From an uncultured Flavobacteriaceae bacterium (GTDB lineage Bacteria > Bacteroidota > Bacteroidia > Flavobacteriales > Flavobacteriaceae): a stretch of 64,000 nucleotides of DNA. The position numbers were made by a program, and so were the translations under genes. Location of the stretch: contig CAJIZF010000004.1 of NCBI GenBank assembly GCA_905181835.1, positions 496,001-560,000 of the forward strand. Direction: 5' to 3'. Below, piece after piece: positions 35,960 through 45,613 of this stretch; positions within the stretch are counted from its first letter, which is position 1; each line of letters starts with the position of its first letter. Under the pieces are notes generated by a model. The model ran no database searches, was not told the origin of the DNA, and worked only from the letters and a program-made list of their open reading frames with translations.

Positions 35960-38392
35960 ATGTACACTACTAAAAAATTATTACTACTATTAGTATTATT
36001 TGCTAATTCTTTTACTCTATTTGCACAATGTCCTGATCCTAGCAATGACTCAACTCCTCCAACGGCAGTTTGTCAAGATATTACAGTACAACTAGACGCC
36101 AATGGTACAGTTTCAATTACTGCTGCCGATATTGATGGAGGTTCTACGGATAACTGTGGAATCGCTTCTTTAAATGCTACAATATCTAGTTTTGGCTGTG
36201 GAGATCTTGGCGCTAATACCGTCTCTCTTTTTGTAATTGATACCAATGGAAATGCGGCAGGTTGTACAGCTACAGTTACTGTGGTAGATAGTATAGACCC
36301 TAGTATAGTATCTCTTCCGTCTACTATATCATTGAATAATGATAGTGGAGCTTGTGGTGCGGTTGCAACTTGGACCGAGCCAACTTCTGATGATAATTGT
36401 TCTGGATCAAGTATAGCACAAACTGCAGGATTGGCTAATGGAGCTGAATTCCCTGTAGGAACCACAATAGTAACTTATACAGCTACAGATTCTAGCAACA
36501 ATACTACTGTTGAAAGCTTTTCGGTTACGGTAACGGATAATACAGATCCAACCATAACTTGTGCTGCTGATCAGACAGCAAGTGCTACTAACGGATCTTG
36601 TGATGCTGCTGTAACTGTAGTAGCCCCTACTACCGCAGATAACTGTGCTGTCACAGTAACCAATGACTTTAACGGAACTGCTGATGCTTCTGGAACTTAT
36701 CCAGTGGGAACGACGGTAGTGACTTGGACAGTTACCGATGCTTCAAATAATACTGCTACCTGTTCAATGAACATTACCGTAGCGGATGACGAAAATCCAA
36801 CAATTGATAATTTACCTGCAGATATATCAGTAAATATTGACGCTGGAGTTTGTGGAGCAGATGTAACATGGGTAGCACCTACTTCTGCTGATAACTGTAC
36901 AGGATCAACGATTGCACAAACAGCTGGAGATGTTTCAGGAAGTACATTCTCTGTAGGAGTAACAACAATTACGTACACGGCTACTGATACAAGTTCAAAC
37001 ACTTTTTCTGCTAGTTTTACAGTTACTGTAACAGATAACGAAGCTCCAACGATTGATAATTTACCTGCAGACATAACAGTAAATAATGACACTGGAGTTT
37101 GTGGAGCAGATGTAACATGGGTAGAACCTACTTCTGTTGATAACTGTACAGGATCAACGATTGCACAAACAGCTGGATTAGCCAATGGTGCTACATTCCC
37201 TGTTGGAGTAACAACAATTACTTACAGAGCTACTGATGCTGCTGGACTTACAACAGATGGAAGCTTTACCATTACCGTAACGGATAATGAAGCTCCAACC
37301 ATCTCCTTATTACCTGGATCTATAACAGTAAGCAATGACGCTGGAGTTTGTTCTACAATAGTAACATGGTTAGAACCTACTTCTGCTGATAACTGTACAG
37401 GATCAACGATTGCACAAACAGCTGGAGATGTTTCAGGAAGTACATTCTCTGTAGGAGTAACAACAATTACTTACAGAGCTACTGATGCTGCTGGACTTAC
37501 AACAGATGGAAGCTTTACCATTACCGTAACGGATACTGAAGCTCCAACGATTGATAATTTACCTGCAGACATAACAGTAAACAATGGTAATGGAGTTTGT
37601 GAAGCAGCTGTGACATGGGTAGAACCTACTTCTGCTGATAACTGTGCTGGTTCAAGTATAGCACAGACTGCTGGATTAGCCAATGGTGCTACATTCCCTG
37701 CAGGAGTAACAACAATTACGTACACGGCTACTGATGCTAGTTCAAACACTTTTTCTGCTAGTTTTACAGTTACTGTAACAGATAACGAAGCTCCAACGAT
37801 TGATAATTTACCTGCAAACATAGCAGTAAATAATGACGCTGGAGTTTGTGGAGCAGATGTGACATGGGTAGAACCAACTTCTGCTGATAACTGTACAGGA
37901 TCAACGATTGCACAAACAGCTGGAGATGTTTCAGGAAGTACATTCTCTGTAGGAGTTACAACAATTACTTACACAGCAACTGATGCTAGTTCAAACACTT
38001 TTTCTGCTAGTTTTACAGTTACTGTAACAGATAATGAGGCTCCAACCCTCGATGATTTACCTGCTAACATAGCAGTTAATAATGATGCTGGAGTTTGTGG
38101 TGCTGTTGTTTCATGGGTAGCACCAACTTCTGCTGATAACTGTGCTGGATCAAGTAGAGCACAGACTGCTGGATTGAATTCTTCTGATACGTTCCCTATA
38201 GGAGTTACAACAATTACTTACACAGCAACTGATGCTAGTTCAAACACTTTTTCTGCTAGTTTTACAGTTACTGTAACGGATAATGAAAATCCAACGATTG
38301 ATAATTTACCTGCAGACATAACAGTGAACAATGGTAATGGAGTTTGTGAAGCAGCTGTGACATGGGTAGAACCAGCATCTGCTGACCAATGA
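35960..38392 (+). CDS. Giant HYR protein, N-terminal segment
   Basis: 810 residues. I chose the ATG at 35960, which opens a signal peptide (KKLLLLLVLFANSFTLFAQ), over a TTG at 35939. Then come one domain of the AVCQDITVQLDANG type and about nine HYR domains of the pattern IDNLPADITVNNDTGVCGAD, TWVEPTSADNC, AQTAG, GVTTITYTATDASSNT. Each has a Cys near the start and a Cys in the DNC motif. The frame breaks at 38385 inside the tenth HYR, where EPASAD is joined directly to TNDFNN. About 23 bp that would encode NCGVASV seem to be missing. Confidence 0.85.
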   Translation: MYTTKKLLLLLVLFANSFTLFAQCPDPSNDSTPPTAVCQDITVQLDANGTVSITAADIDGGSTDNCGIASLNATISSFGCGDLGANTVSLFVIDTNGNAAGCTATVTVVDSIDPSIVSLPSTISLNNDSGACGAVATWTEPTSDDNCSGSSIAQTAGLANGAEFPVGTTIVTYTATDSSNNTTVESFSVTVTDNTDPTITCAADQTASATNGSCDAAVTVVAPTTADNCAVTVTNDFNGTADASGTYPVGTTVVTWTVTDASNNTATCSMNITVADDENPTIDNLPADISVNIDAGVCGADVTWVAPTSADNCTGSTIAQTAGDVSGSTFSVGVTTITYTATDTSSNTFSASFTVTVTDNEAPTIDNLPADITVNNDTGVCGADVTWVEPTSVDNCTGSTIAQTAGLANGATFPVGVTTITYRATDAAGLTTDGSFTITVTDNEAPTISLLPGSITVSNDAGVCSTIVTWLEPTSADNCTGSTIAQTAGDVSGSTFSVGVTTITYRATDAAGLTTDGSFTITVTDTEAPTIDNLPADITVNNGNGVCEAAVTWVEPTSADNCAGSSIAQTAGLANGATFPAGVTTITYTATDASSNTFSASFTVTVTDNEAPTIDNLPANIAVNNDAGVCGADVTWVEPTSADNCTGSTIAQTAGDVSGSTFSVGVTTITYTATDASSNTFSASFTVTVTDNEAPTLDDLPANIAVNNDAGVCGAVVSWVAPTSADNCAGSSRAQTAGLNSSDTFPIGVTTITYTATDASSNTFSASFTVTVTDNENPTIDNLPADITVNNGNGVCEAAVTWVEPASADQ

Positions 38393-41300
38393 CTTTAATA
38401 ATACTGCTGATGCTTCTGGAACCTATCCAGTAGGAACAACAACGGTAGTTTGGACAGTTACTGATAATAGTGGAAATACTGCTACCTGTTCAATGGATAT
38501 TACCGTAACTGACGATGAAGATCCAACGATTACTTGTGCTGCCGATCAGACAGCAACTACAGATGCAGGAAATTGCACTGCTGCAGTAACTGTAGTTGCG
38601 CCTACTACTGCCGATAACTGTGGAGTAGCAAGTGTAACAAATAGTTTTAATGGAACGGCTGATGCTTCCGGAACCTATCCAATTGGAATAACAAATGTAA
38701 TTTGGACAGTTACTGATAATAGTGGAAATACTGCTACTTGTTCAATGTCTATTACCGTAACGGACGGTGAAGATCCAACGATTACTTGTGCTGCCGATCA
38801 GACACAAACTACAGATGCGGGATCTTGTGATGCTGCAGTAACTGTAGTTGCGCCAACCATTACTGATAACTGTGGAGTGCCTGCAAACGGATTAAGAGCA
38901 ACTACTGTTAGTGGAGCAGTAGAATGGGTAGTTTTATATGGATACGATTCCGCAAATGATAGACATAGAATATTAATAGATGGTAGAGAATTTACTGCTG
39001 CCAATCCTGATACCGACCCGAATGAATTAGCTTCATTACAATTACTTGATTTATATGATGGTCCAGTGGAGATATTAAGTGTAAGCGAAGGATCTGAAAG
39101 TTGGCAACAATACTACATACCAGGTAATTTAACAACTGCTATCGCTAATAGCTCATATGGTAGTGGTATTATAAGAGATATGAACGGTGACGGTAGTTCT
39201 TACGGAATTAGAGCGGAATTTACTTTTCAATCTATTGGTTTAACTAACGATTTTAATAACACTACAGATGCTTCTGGAACGTATCCATTAGGAACGACAA
39301 CGGTAACTTGGACCGTTACTGACAACGGTGGAAACACTGCTACTTGTACACAAGATATTACCGTAACGGATGGTGAAGATCCAACGATTACATGTGCAGC
39401 TGACCAGACAGCAACTGCTGATACCGGAGTTTGTACTGCTGCAGTAACTGTAGTTGCACCTACTACTGCAGATAACTGTGGAGTAGCAAGTGTAACCAAT
39501 GACTTTAATAATACTGCTGATGCTTCTGGAACCTATCCAGTAGGAACAACAACGGTAGTTTGGACAGTTACTGATAATAGTGGAAATACTGCTACCTGTT
39601 CAATGGATATTACCGTAACTGACGATGAAGATCCAACGATTACTTGTGCTGCCGATCAGACAGCAACTACAGATGCAGGAAATTGCACTGCTGCAGTAAC
39701 TGTAGTTGCGCCTACTACTGCCGATAACTGTGGAGTAGCAAGTGTAACAAATAGTTTTAATGGAACGGCTGATGCTTCCGGAACCTATCCAATTGGAATA
39801 ACAAATGTAATTTGGACAGTTACTGATAATAGTGGAAATACTGCTACTTGTTCAATGTCTATTACCGTAACGGACGGTGAAGATCCAACGATTACTTGTG
39901 CTGCCGATCAGACACAAACTACAGATGCGGGATCTTGTGATGCTGCAGTAACTGTAGTTGCGCCAACCATTACTGATAACTGTGGAGTGCCTGCAAACGG
40001 ATTAAGAGCAACTACTGTTAGTGGAGCAGTAGAATGGGTAGTTTTATATGGATACGATTCCGCAAATGATAGACATAGAATATTAATAGATGGTAGAGAA
40101 TTTACTGCTGCCAATCCTGATACCGACCCGAATGAATTAGCTTCATTACAATTACTTGATTTATATGATGGTCCAGTGGAGATATTAAGTGTAAGCGAAG
40201 GATCTGAAAGTTGGCAACAATACTACATACCAGGTAATTTAACAACTGCTATCGCTAATAGCTCATATGGTAGTGGTATTATAAGAGATATGAACGGTGA
40301 CGGTAGTTCTTACGGAATTAGAGCGGAATTTACTTTTCAATCTATTGGTTTAACTAACGATTTTAATAACACTACAGATGCTTCTGGAACGTATCCATTA
40401 GGAACGACAACGGTAACTTGGACCGTTACTGACAACGGTGGAAACACTGCTACTTGTACACAAGATATTACCGTAACGGATGGTGAAGATCCAACGATTA
40501 CATGTGCAGCTGACCAGACAGCAACTGCTGATACCGGAGTTTGTACTGCTGCAGTAACTGTAGTTGCACCTACTACTGCAGATAACTGTGGAGTAGCAAG
40601 TGTAACCAATGACTTTAATAATACTGCTGATGCTTCTGGAACCTATCCAGTAGGAACAACAACGGTAGTTTGGACAGTTACTGATAATAGTGGAAATACT
40701 GCTACCTGTTCAATGGATATTACCGTAACTGACGATGAAGATCCAACGATTACTTGTGCTGCCGATCAGACAGCAACTACAGATGCAGGAAATTGCACTG
40801 CTGCAGTAACTGTAGTTGCGCCTACTACTGCCGATAACTGTGGAGTAGCAAGTGTAACAAATAGTTTTAATGGAACGGCTGATGCTTCCGGAACCTATCC
40901 AATTGGAATAACAAATGTAATTTGGACAGTTACTGATAATAGTGGAAATACTGCTACTTGTTCAATGTCTATTACCGTAACGGACGGTGAAGATCCAACG
41001 ATTACTTGTGCTGCCGATCAGACACAAACTACAGATGCGGGATCTTGTGATGCTGCAGTAACTGTAGTTGCGCCAACCATTACTGATAACTGTGGAGTGC
41101 CTGCAAACGGATTAAGAGCAACTACTGTTAGTGGAGCAGTAGAATGGGTAGTTTTATATGGATACGATTCCGCAAATGATAGACATAGAATATTAATAGA
41201 TGGTAGAGAATTTACTGCTGCCAATCCTGATACCGACCCGAATGAATTAGCTTCATTACAATTACTTGATTTATATGATGGTCCAGTGGAGATATTAAGT

Positions 41301-43138
41301 GTAAGCGAAGGATCTGAAAGTTGGCAACAATACTACATACCAGGTAATTTAACAACTGCTATCGCTAATAGCTCATATGGTAGTGGTATTATAAGAGATA
41401 TGAACGGTGACGGTAGTTCTTACGGAATTAGAGCGGAATTTACTTTTCAATCTATTGGTTTAACTAACGATTTTAATAACACTACAGATGCTTCTGGAAC
41501 GTATCCATTAGGAACGACAACGGTAACTTGGACCGTTACTGACAACGGTGGAAACACTGCTACTTGTACACAAGATATTACCGTAACGGATGGTGAAGAT
41601 CCAACGATTACATGTGCAGCTGACCAGACAGCAACTGCTGATACCGGAGTTTGTACTGCTGCAGTAACTGTAGTTGCACCTACTACTGCAGATAACTGTG
41701 GAGTAGCAAGTGTAACCAATGACTTTAATAATACTGCTGATGCTTCTGGAACCTATCCAGTAGGAACAACAACGGTAGTTTGGACAGTTACTGATAATAG
41801 TGGAAATACTGCTACCTGTTCAATGGATATTACCGTAACTGACGATGAAGATCCAACGATTACTTGTGCTGCCGATCAGACAGCAACTACAGATGCAGGA
41901 AATTGCACTGCTGCAGTAACTGTAGTTGCGCCTACTACTGCCGATAACTGTGGAGTAGCAAGTGTAACAAATAGTTTTAATGGAACGGCTGATGCTTCCG
42001 GAACCTATCCAATTGGAATAACAAATGTAATTTGGACAGTTACTGATAATAGTGGAAATACTGCTACTTGTTCAATGTCTATTACCGTAACGGACGGTGA
42101 AGATCCAACGATTACTTGTGCTGCCGATCAGACACAAACTACAGATGCGGGATCTTGTGATGCTGCAGTAACTGTAGTTGCGCCAACCATTACTGATAAC
42201 TGTGGAGTGCCTGCAAACGGATTAAGAGCAACTACTGTTAGTGGAGCAGTAGAATGGGTAGTTTTATATGGATACGATTCCGCAAATGATAGACATAGAA
42301 TATTAATAGATGGTAGAGAATTTACTGCTGCCAATCCTGATACCGACCCGAATGAATTAGCTTCATTACAATTACTTGATTTATATGATGGTCCAGTGGA
42401 GATATTAAGTGTAAGCGAAGGATCTGAAAGTTGGCAACAATACTACATACCAGGTAATTTAACAACTGCTATCGCTAATAGCTCATATGGTAGTGGTATT
42501 ATAAGAGATATGAACGGTGACGGTAGTTCTTACGGAATTAGAGCGGAATTTACTTTTCAATCTATTGGTTTAACTAACGATTTTAATAACACTACAGATG
42601 CTTCTGGAACGTATCCATTAGGAACGACAACGGTAACTTGGACCGTTACTGACAACGGTGGAAACACTGCTACTTGTACACAAGATATTACCGTAACGGA
42701 TGGTGAAGATCCAACGATTACATGTGCAGCTGACCAGACAGCAACTGCTGATACCGGAGTTTGTACTGCTGCAGTAACTGTAGTTGCACCTACTACTGCA
42801 GATAACTGTGGAGTAGCAAGTGTAACCAATGACTTTAATAATACTGCTGATGCTTCTGGAACCTATCCAGTAGGAACAACAACGGTAGTTTGGACAGTTA
42901 CTGATAATAGTGGAAATACTGCTACCTGTTCAATGGATATTACCGTAACTGACGATGAAGATCCAACGATTACTTGTGCTGCCGATCAGACAGCAACTAC
43001 AGATGCAGGAAATTGCACTGCTGCAGTAACTGTAGTAGCGCCTACTACTGCCGATAACTGTGGAGTAGCAAGTGTAACAAATAGTTTTAATGGAACGGCT
43101 GATGCTTCCGGAACCTATCCAATTGGAATAACAAATGT
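38385..43138 (+). repeat. 1110-bp tandem repeat, 4 identical copies plus 314-bp partial copy
   Basis: Units begin at 38385, 39495, 40605 and 41715; a partial fifth begins at 42825 and diverges at 43139. The full copies look identical base for base. The partial copy already differs at 43035. Each unit encodes 370 residues in frame, so copy number can change without breaking the frame. Such identity means either very recent expansion or gene conversion, or an assembly artefact. Confidence 0.92.
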
Positions 43139-45038
43139 TGTTTGGACTGTTACCGATAATAGTGGAAATATTGCTACGTGTTCGATGGATATTACAGTAA
43201 CTGATAATGAGGCTCCAAATGCTGTTTGTCAAGACATTACTGCTTCGGTAGATGCTAGTGGTAATTTAACCATTACAGGAGACGATGTTGATGGAGGTTC
43301 TACTGATAATTGTACCGGAATGACGCTAAGTGTATCGCCTAACACCTTTGATTGTACTGATACAGGTACTACAGTAACAGTAACCCTTACTGCTACAGAT
43401 GCAGCAGGACTTACCGATACTTGTACCGCAAATGTTACTATTATAGATCAAGTCGCTCCAACTGCAGTATGTCAAGATATTACGGTTCAATTAGATGCTA
43501 CAGGTAATGTTACCATTACTGCTGCCGATGTAGATAATGGTTCTTCAGATGCTTGTGGTGGAGCTGTTACCTTAGCTCTTACCCCGTCAAGTTCTTTTGA
43601 TTGTAATGATTTGGGAGCAAATACAGTAACTTTATTTGTAACAGATGCTAGTGGTAATTCCTCTTTTTGTACTGCCACTGTAACGGTAGAAGATAGTGTT
43701 GCGCCAACCATTACTTGTGCAGCAGATCAAACACAAAACCTAGATGCAGGATTATGTACTGCAGCGGTAACTGTCGCTGGACCCACAATATCTGACAACT
43801 GTTCTGTAGCAAGTATTACTAACGATTTTAACAGTACGGCAGATGCCTCAGATGATTATCCGTTAGGGACTACTACGGTAACCTGGACTTTAACGGACGG
43901 AAGTGGAAATACTGCTACTTGTACTCAAGATATTGTTATAACAGATAATCAGGCTCCAGTAGCAGTGTGTCAAGATATCACAGTTCAATTAGATGCTACA
44001 GGTGCTGTTACGATAAATGCAAGCGATTTAGATGGAGGATCAACTGATTGTAGCTCCATGACTTTTGCGGTTTCTCCGTCAAGTTCTTTTGATTGTGATG
44101 ATATAGGAACGAACACTGTAACTCTATTTGTTACTGATGCTGCTGGAAATATTGGTTTTTGTGCTGCAGTAGTTACTGTAGAAGATAGTATAGACCCAAC
44201 CATCGTTTCAATACCAGGAGATATAGCAGTAAATAATGATCCTGGAGCTTGTGGAGCAGTGGTAAGTTGGACCGAACCAACCACCACTGACAATTGTTCT
44301 TCTACTATTTCTCAAACAACAGGTGTAGCAAACGGTTCTCAGTTCCCAGTAGGAGCTACAATAGTAACTTATGTTGCTACTGATACTGCTGGCAATACAA
44401 CACAAGATACCTTTACCGTAACGGTAACTGATAATGAAGCTCCAACAGCGAGTTGTGTAGCAGGTCCGCTAACGGTTCAGCTAGATGCAAATGGTGTTGC
44501 AACCATTACTGCTGACGATATAAATGATGGTTCTTCAGATAATTGTACAGCAGCCAATACTTTAACTTTAGCTATAGATATAAGCAGTTTTGATTGTGAT
44601 GATATTGGAAGTACTACTGTAACGCTTACCGTTACGGATGAAAATAGTAATAGTGCTACCTGTACTACAACTGTTAATATAGTAGATACTGTTGCTCCAG
44701 CCATTACCTGTCCAGCAACTCAAACTCAGTCCTTAGGAGCTGGTTGTGTAGTAACGCTAGCAAATTATACAAGTCTTGCAACTACAAGTGATAATTGCGG
44801 TTCTATAGCTAGTGTAACTCAATCACCTCCTGCAGGAACCTCTATTTTAGGTGAAACTACAACCACGGTAACCCTTACTGTTACAGATACCAATGGAAAT
44901 CAAAATACTTGTGATTTTGATGTAATAACTGTTGATACAACTGATCCAGCAATAACATGTCCTGCAGATATTACGACGAGTAATGATACAGGAGATTGTT
45001 CAGCTGTTGTTAACTTATACTGCACCAGTAGGAACTGA
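38385..45038 (+). CDS. Giant HYR protein, central segment with four identical 370-residue units
   Basis: Open from the break at 38385 (first ATG in frame at 38493) to a stop at 45038. It starts with four exact 1110-bp units, each of three HYR domains (DPTITCAADQT type) with one ~120-residue foreign module inserted in the third-HYR DNCGV site. After a partial fifth unit come eight more diverse domains, alternating CQDITVQLDATG and HYR types. The stop at 45038 results from one extra A at 45012-45013: without it the frame continues TYTAPVGTDDCTGAS. It is a segment, not a separate gene. Confidence 0.82.
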   Translation, partial: TNDFNNTADASGTYPVGTTTVVWTVTDNSGNTATCSMDITVTDDEDPTITCAADQTATTDAGNCTAAVTVVAPTTADNCGVASVTNSFNGTADASGTYPIGITNVIWTVTDNSGNTATCSMSITVTDGEDPTITCAADQTQTTDAGSCDAAVTVVAPTITDNCGVPANGLRATTVSGAVEWVVLYGYDSANDRHRILIDGREFTAANPDTDPNELASLQLLDLYDGPVEILSVSEGSESWQQYYIPGNLTTAIANSSYGSGIIRDMNGDGSSYGIRAEFTFQSIGLTNDFNNTTDASGTYPLGTTTVTWTVTDNGGNTATCTQDITVTDGEDPTITCAADQTATADTGVCTAAVTVVAPTTADNCGVASVTNDFNNTADASGTYPVGTTTVVWTVTDNSGNTATCSMDITVTDDEDPTITCAADQTATTDAGNCTAAVTVVAPTTADNCGVASVTNSFNGTADASGTYPIGITNVIWTVTDNSGNTATCSMSITVTDGEDPTITCAADQTQTTDAGSCDAAVTVVAPTITDNCGVPANGLRATTVSGAVEWVVLYGYDSANDRHRILIDGREFTAANPDTDPNELASLQLLDLYDGPVEILSVSEGSESWQQYYIPGNLTTAIANSSYGSGIIRDMNGDGSSYGIRAEFTFQSIGLTNDFNNTTDASGTYPLGTTTVTWTVTDNGGNTATCTQDITVTDGEDPTITCAADQTATADTGVCTAAVTVVAPTTADNCGVASVTNDFNNTADASGTYPVGTTTVVWTVTDNSGNTATCSMDITVTDDEDPTITCAADQTATTDAGNCTAAVTVVAPTTADNCGVASVTNSFNGTADASGTYPIGITNVIWTVTDNSGNTATCSMSITVTDGEDPTITCAADQTQTTDAGSCDAAVTVVAPTITDNCGVPANGLRATTVSGAVEWVVLYGYDSANDRHRILIDGREFTAANPDTDPNELASLQLLDLYDGPVEILSVSEGSESWQQYYIPGNLTTAIANSSYGSGIIRDMNGDGSSYGIRAEFTFQSIGLTNDFNNTTDASGTYPLGTTTVTWTVTDNGGNTATCTQDITVTDGEDPTITCAADQTATADTGVCTAAVTVVAPTTADNCGVASVTNDFNNTADASGTYPVGTTTVVWTVTDNSGNTATCSMDITVTDDEDPTITCAADQTATTDAGNCTAAVTVVAPTTADNCGVASVTNSFNGTADASGTYPIGITNVIWTVTDNSGNTATCSMSITVTDGEDPTITCAADQTQTTDAGSCDAAVTVVAPTITDNCGVPANGLRATTVSGAVEWVVLYGYDSANDRHRILIDGREFTAANPDTDPNELASLQLLDLYDGPVEILSVSEGSESWQQYYIPGNLTTAIANSSYGSGIIRDMNGDGSSYGIRAEFTFQSIGLTNDFNNTTDASGTYPLGTTTVTWTVTDNGGNTATCTQDITVTDGEDPTITCAADQTATADTGVCTAAVTVVAPTTADNCGVASVTNDFNNTADASGTYPVGTTTVVWTVTDNSGNTATCSMDITVTDDEDPTITCAADQTATTDAGNCTAAVTVVAPTTADNCGVASVTNSFNGTADASGTYPIGITNVVWTVTDNSGNIATCSMDITVTDNEAPNAVCQDITASVDASGNLTITGDDVDGGSTDNCTGMTLSVSPNTFDCTDTGTTVTVTLTATDAAGLTDTCTANVTIIDQVAPTAVCQDITVQLDATGNVTITAADVDNGSSDACGGAVTLALTPSSSFDCNDLGANTVTLFVTDASGNSSFCTATVTVEDSVAPTITCAADQTQNLDAGLCTAAVTVAGPTISDNCSVASITNDFNSTADASDDYPLGTTTVTWTLTDGSGNTATCTQDIVITDNQAPVAVCQDITVQLDATGAVTINASDLDGGSTDCSSMTFAVSPSSSFDCDDIGTNTVTLFVTDAAGNIGFCAAVVTVEDSIDPTIVSIPGDIAVNNDPGACGAVVSWTEPTTTDNCSSTISQTTGVANGSQFPVGATIVTYVATDTAGNTTQDTFTVTVTDNEAPTASCVAGPLTVQLDANGVATITADDINDGSSDNCTAANTLTLAIDISSFDCDDIGSTTVTLTVTDENSNSATCTTTVNIVDTVAPAITCPATQTQSLGAGCVVTLANYTSLATTSDNCGSIASVTQSPPAGTSILGETTTTVTLTVTDTNGNQNTCDFDVITVDTTDPAITCPADITTSNDTGDCSAVVNLYCTSRN

Positions 45039-45133
45039 TGATTGTACAGGAGCTAGTACTACTCAAACGGCTGGACTTCCAAGTGGAAGTGCATTCCCAG
45101 TGGGAACAACGACCAACACATTTGAAGTAACTG

Positions 45134-45520
45134 ATGCTGCTGGAAACTCAAGCAACTTGTAGTTTTACAGTTACGGTAACTGATACTGAAGATCCAGCAA
45201 TAACATGTCCTGCGGATATTTCGGTCACAGGAACAAGTAGTGCAGGAGCTGTAGTAACTTATACTACACCAGTAGGAACAGATAATTGTACAGGAGCTAC
45301 CACTACTCAAACAGCTGGACTGCCAAGTGGTTCAACTTTCCCACTAGGAACAACAACCAACACGTTTGAAGTAGAAGATGCCTCAGGGAATACAACCTCT
45401 TGTTCAGTTACTGTTGAAGTTACAGGAGTACCACCTTCTATAGTTTGTCCTGCAGACATAGTTGTTGATAATGATTCTGGTAACTGTGATGCAATTGTTA
45501 CATTTGCTGCTAACAGATAA
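45134..45520 (+). CDS. Giant HYR protein, short in-frame segment
   Basis: Two HYR domains (EDPAITCPADISVTG, then PPSIVCPADIVVDNDSGNC) in a third frame. The link to the segment upstream needs removal of one A at 45150-45151, which restores GNSATCSFTVTVTDTED. Downstream, two extra A bases (45512-45513 and 45519-45520) cause the stop; without them it reads TFAATDTTGVPASVITYSQD. The apparent ATG at 45134 lies inside a HYR domain and is not a true start. Confidence 0.7.
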   Translation: MLLETQATCSFTVTVTDTEDPAITCPADISVTGTSSAGAVVTYTTPVGTDNCTGATTTQTAGLPSGSTFPLGTTTNTFEVEDASGNTTSCSVTVEVTGVPPSIVCPADIVVDNDSGNCDAIVTFAANR

Positions 45521-45613
45521 CTACCGGAGTACCTGCTTCTGTTATAACGTATTCTCAAGATCCAGGAACAGCATTCCCAGTTGGAGTTACAACGGTAACT
45601 GCAACGGCAACAA

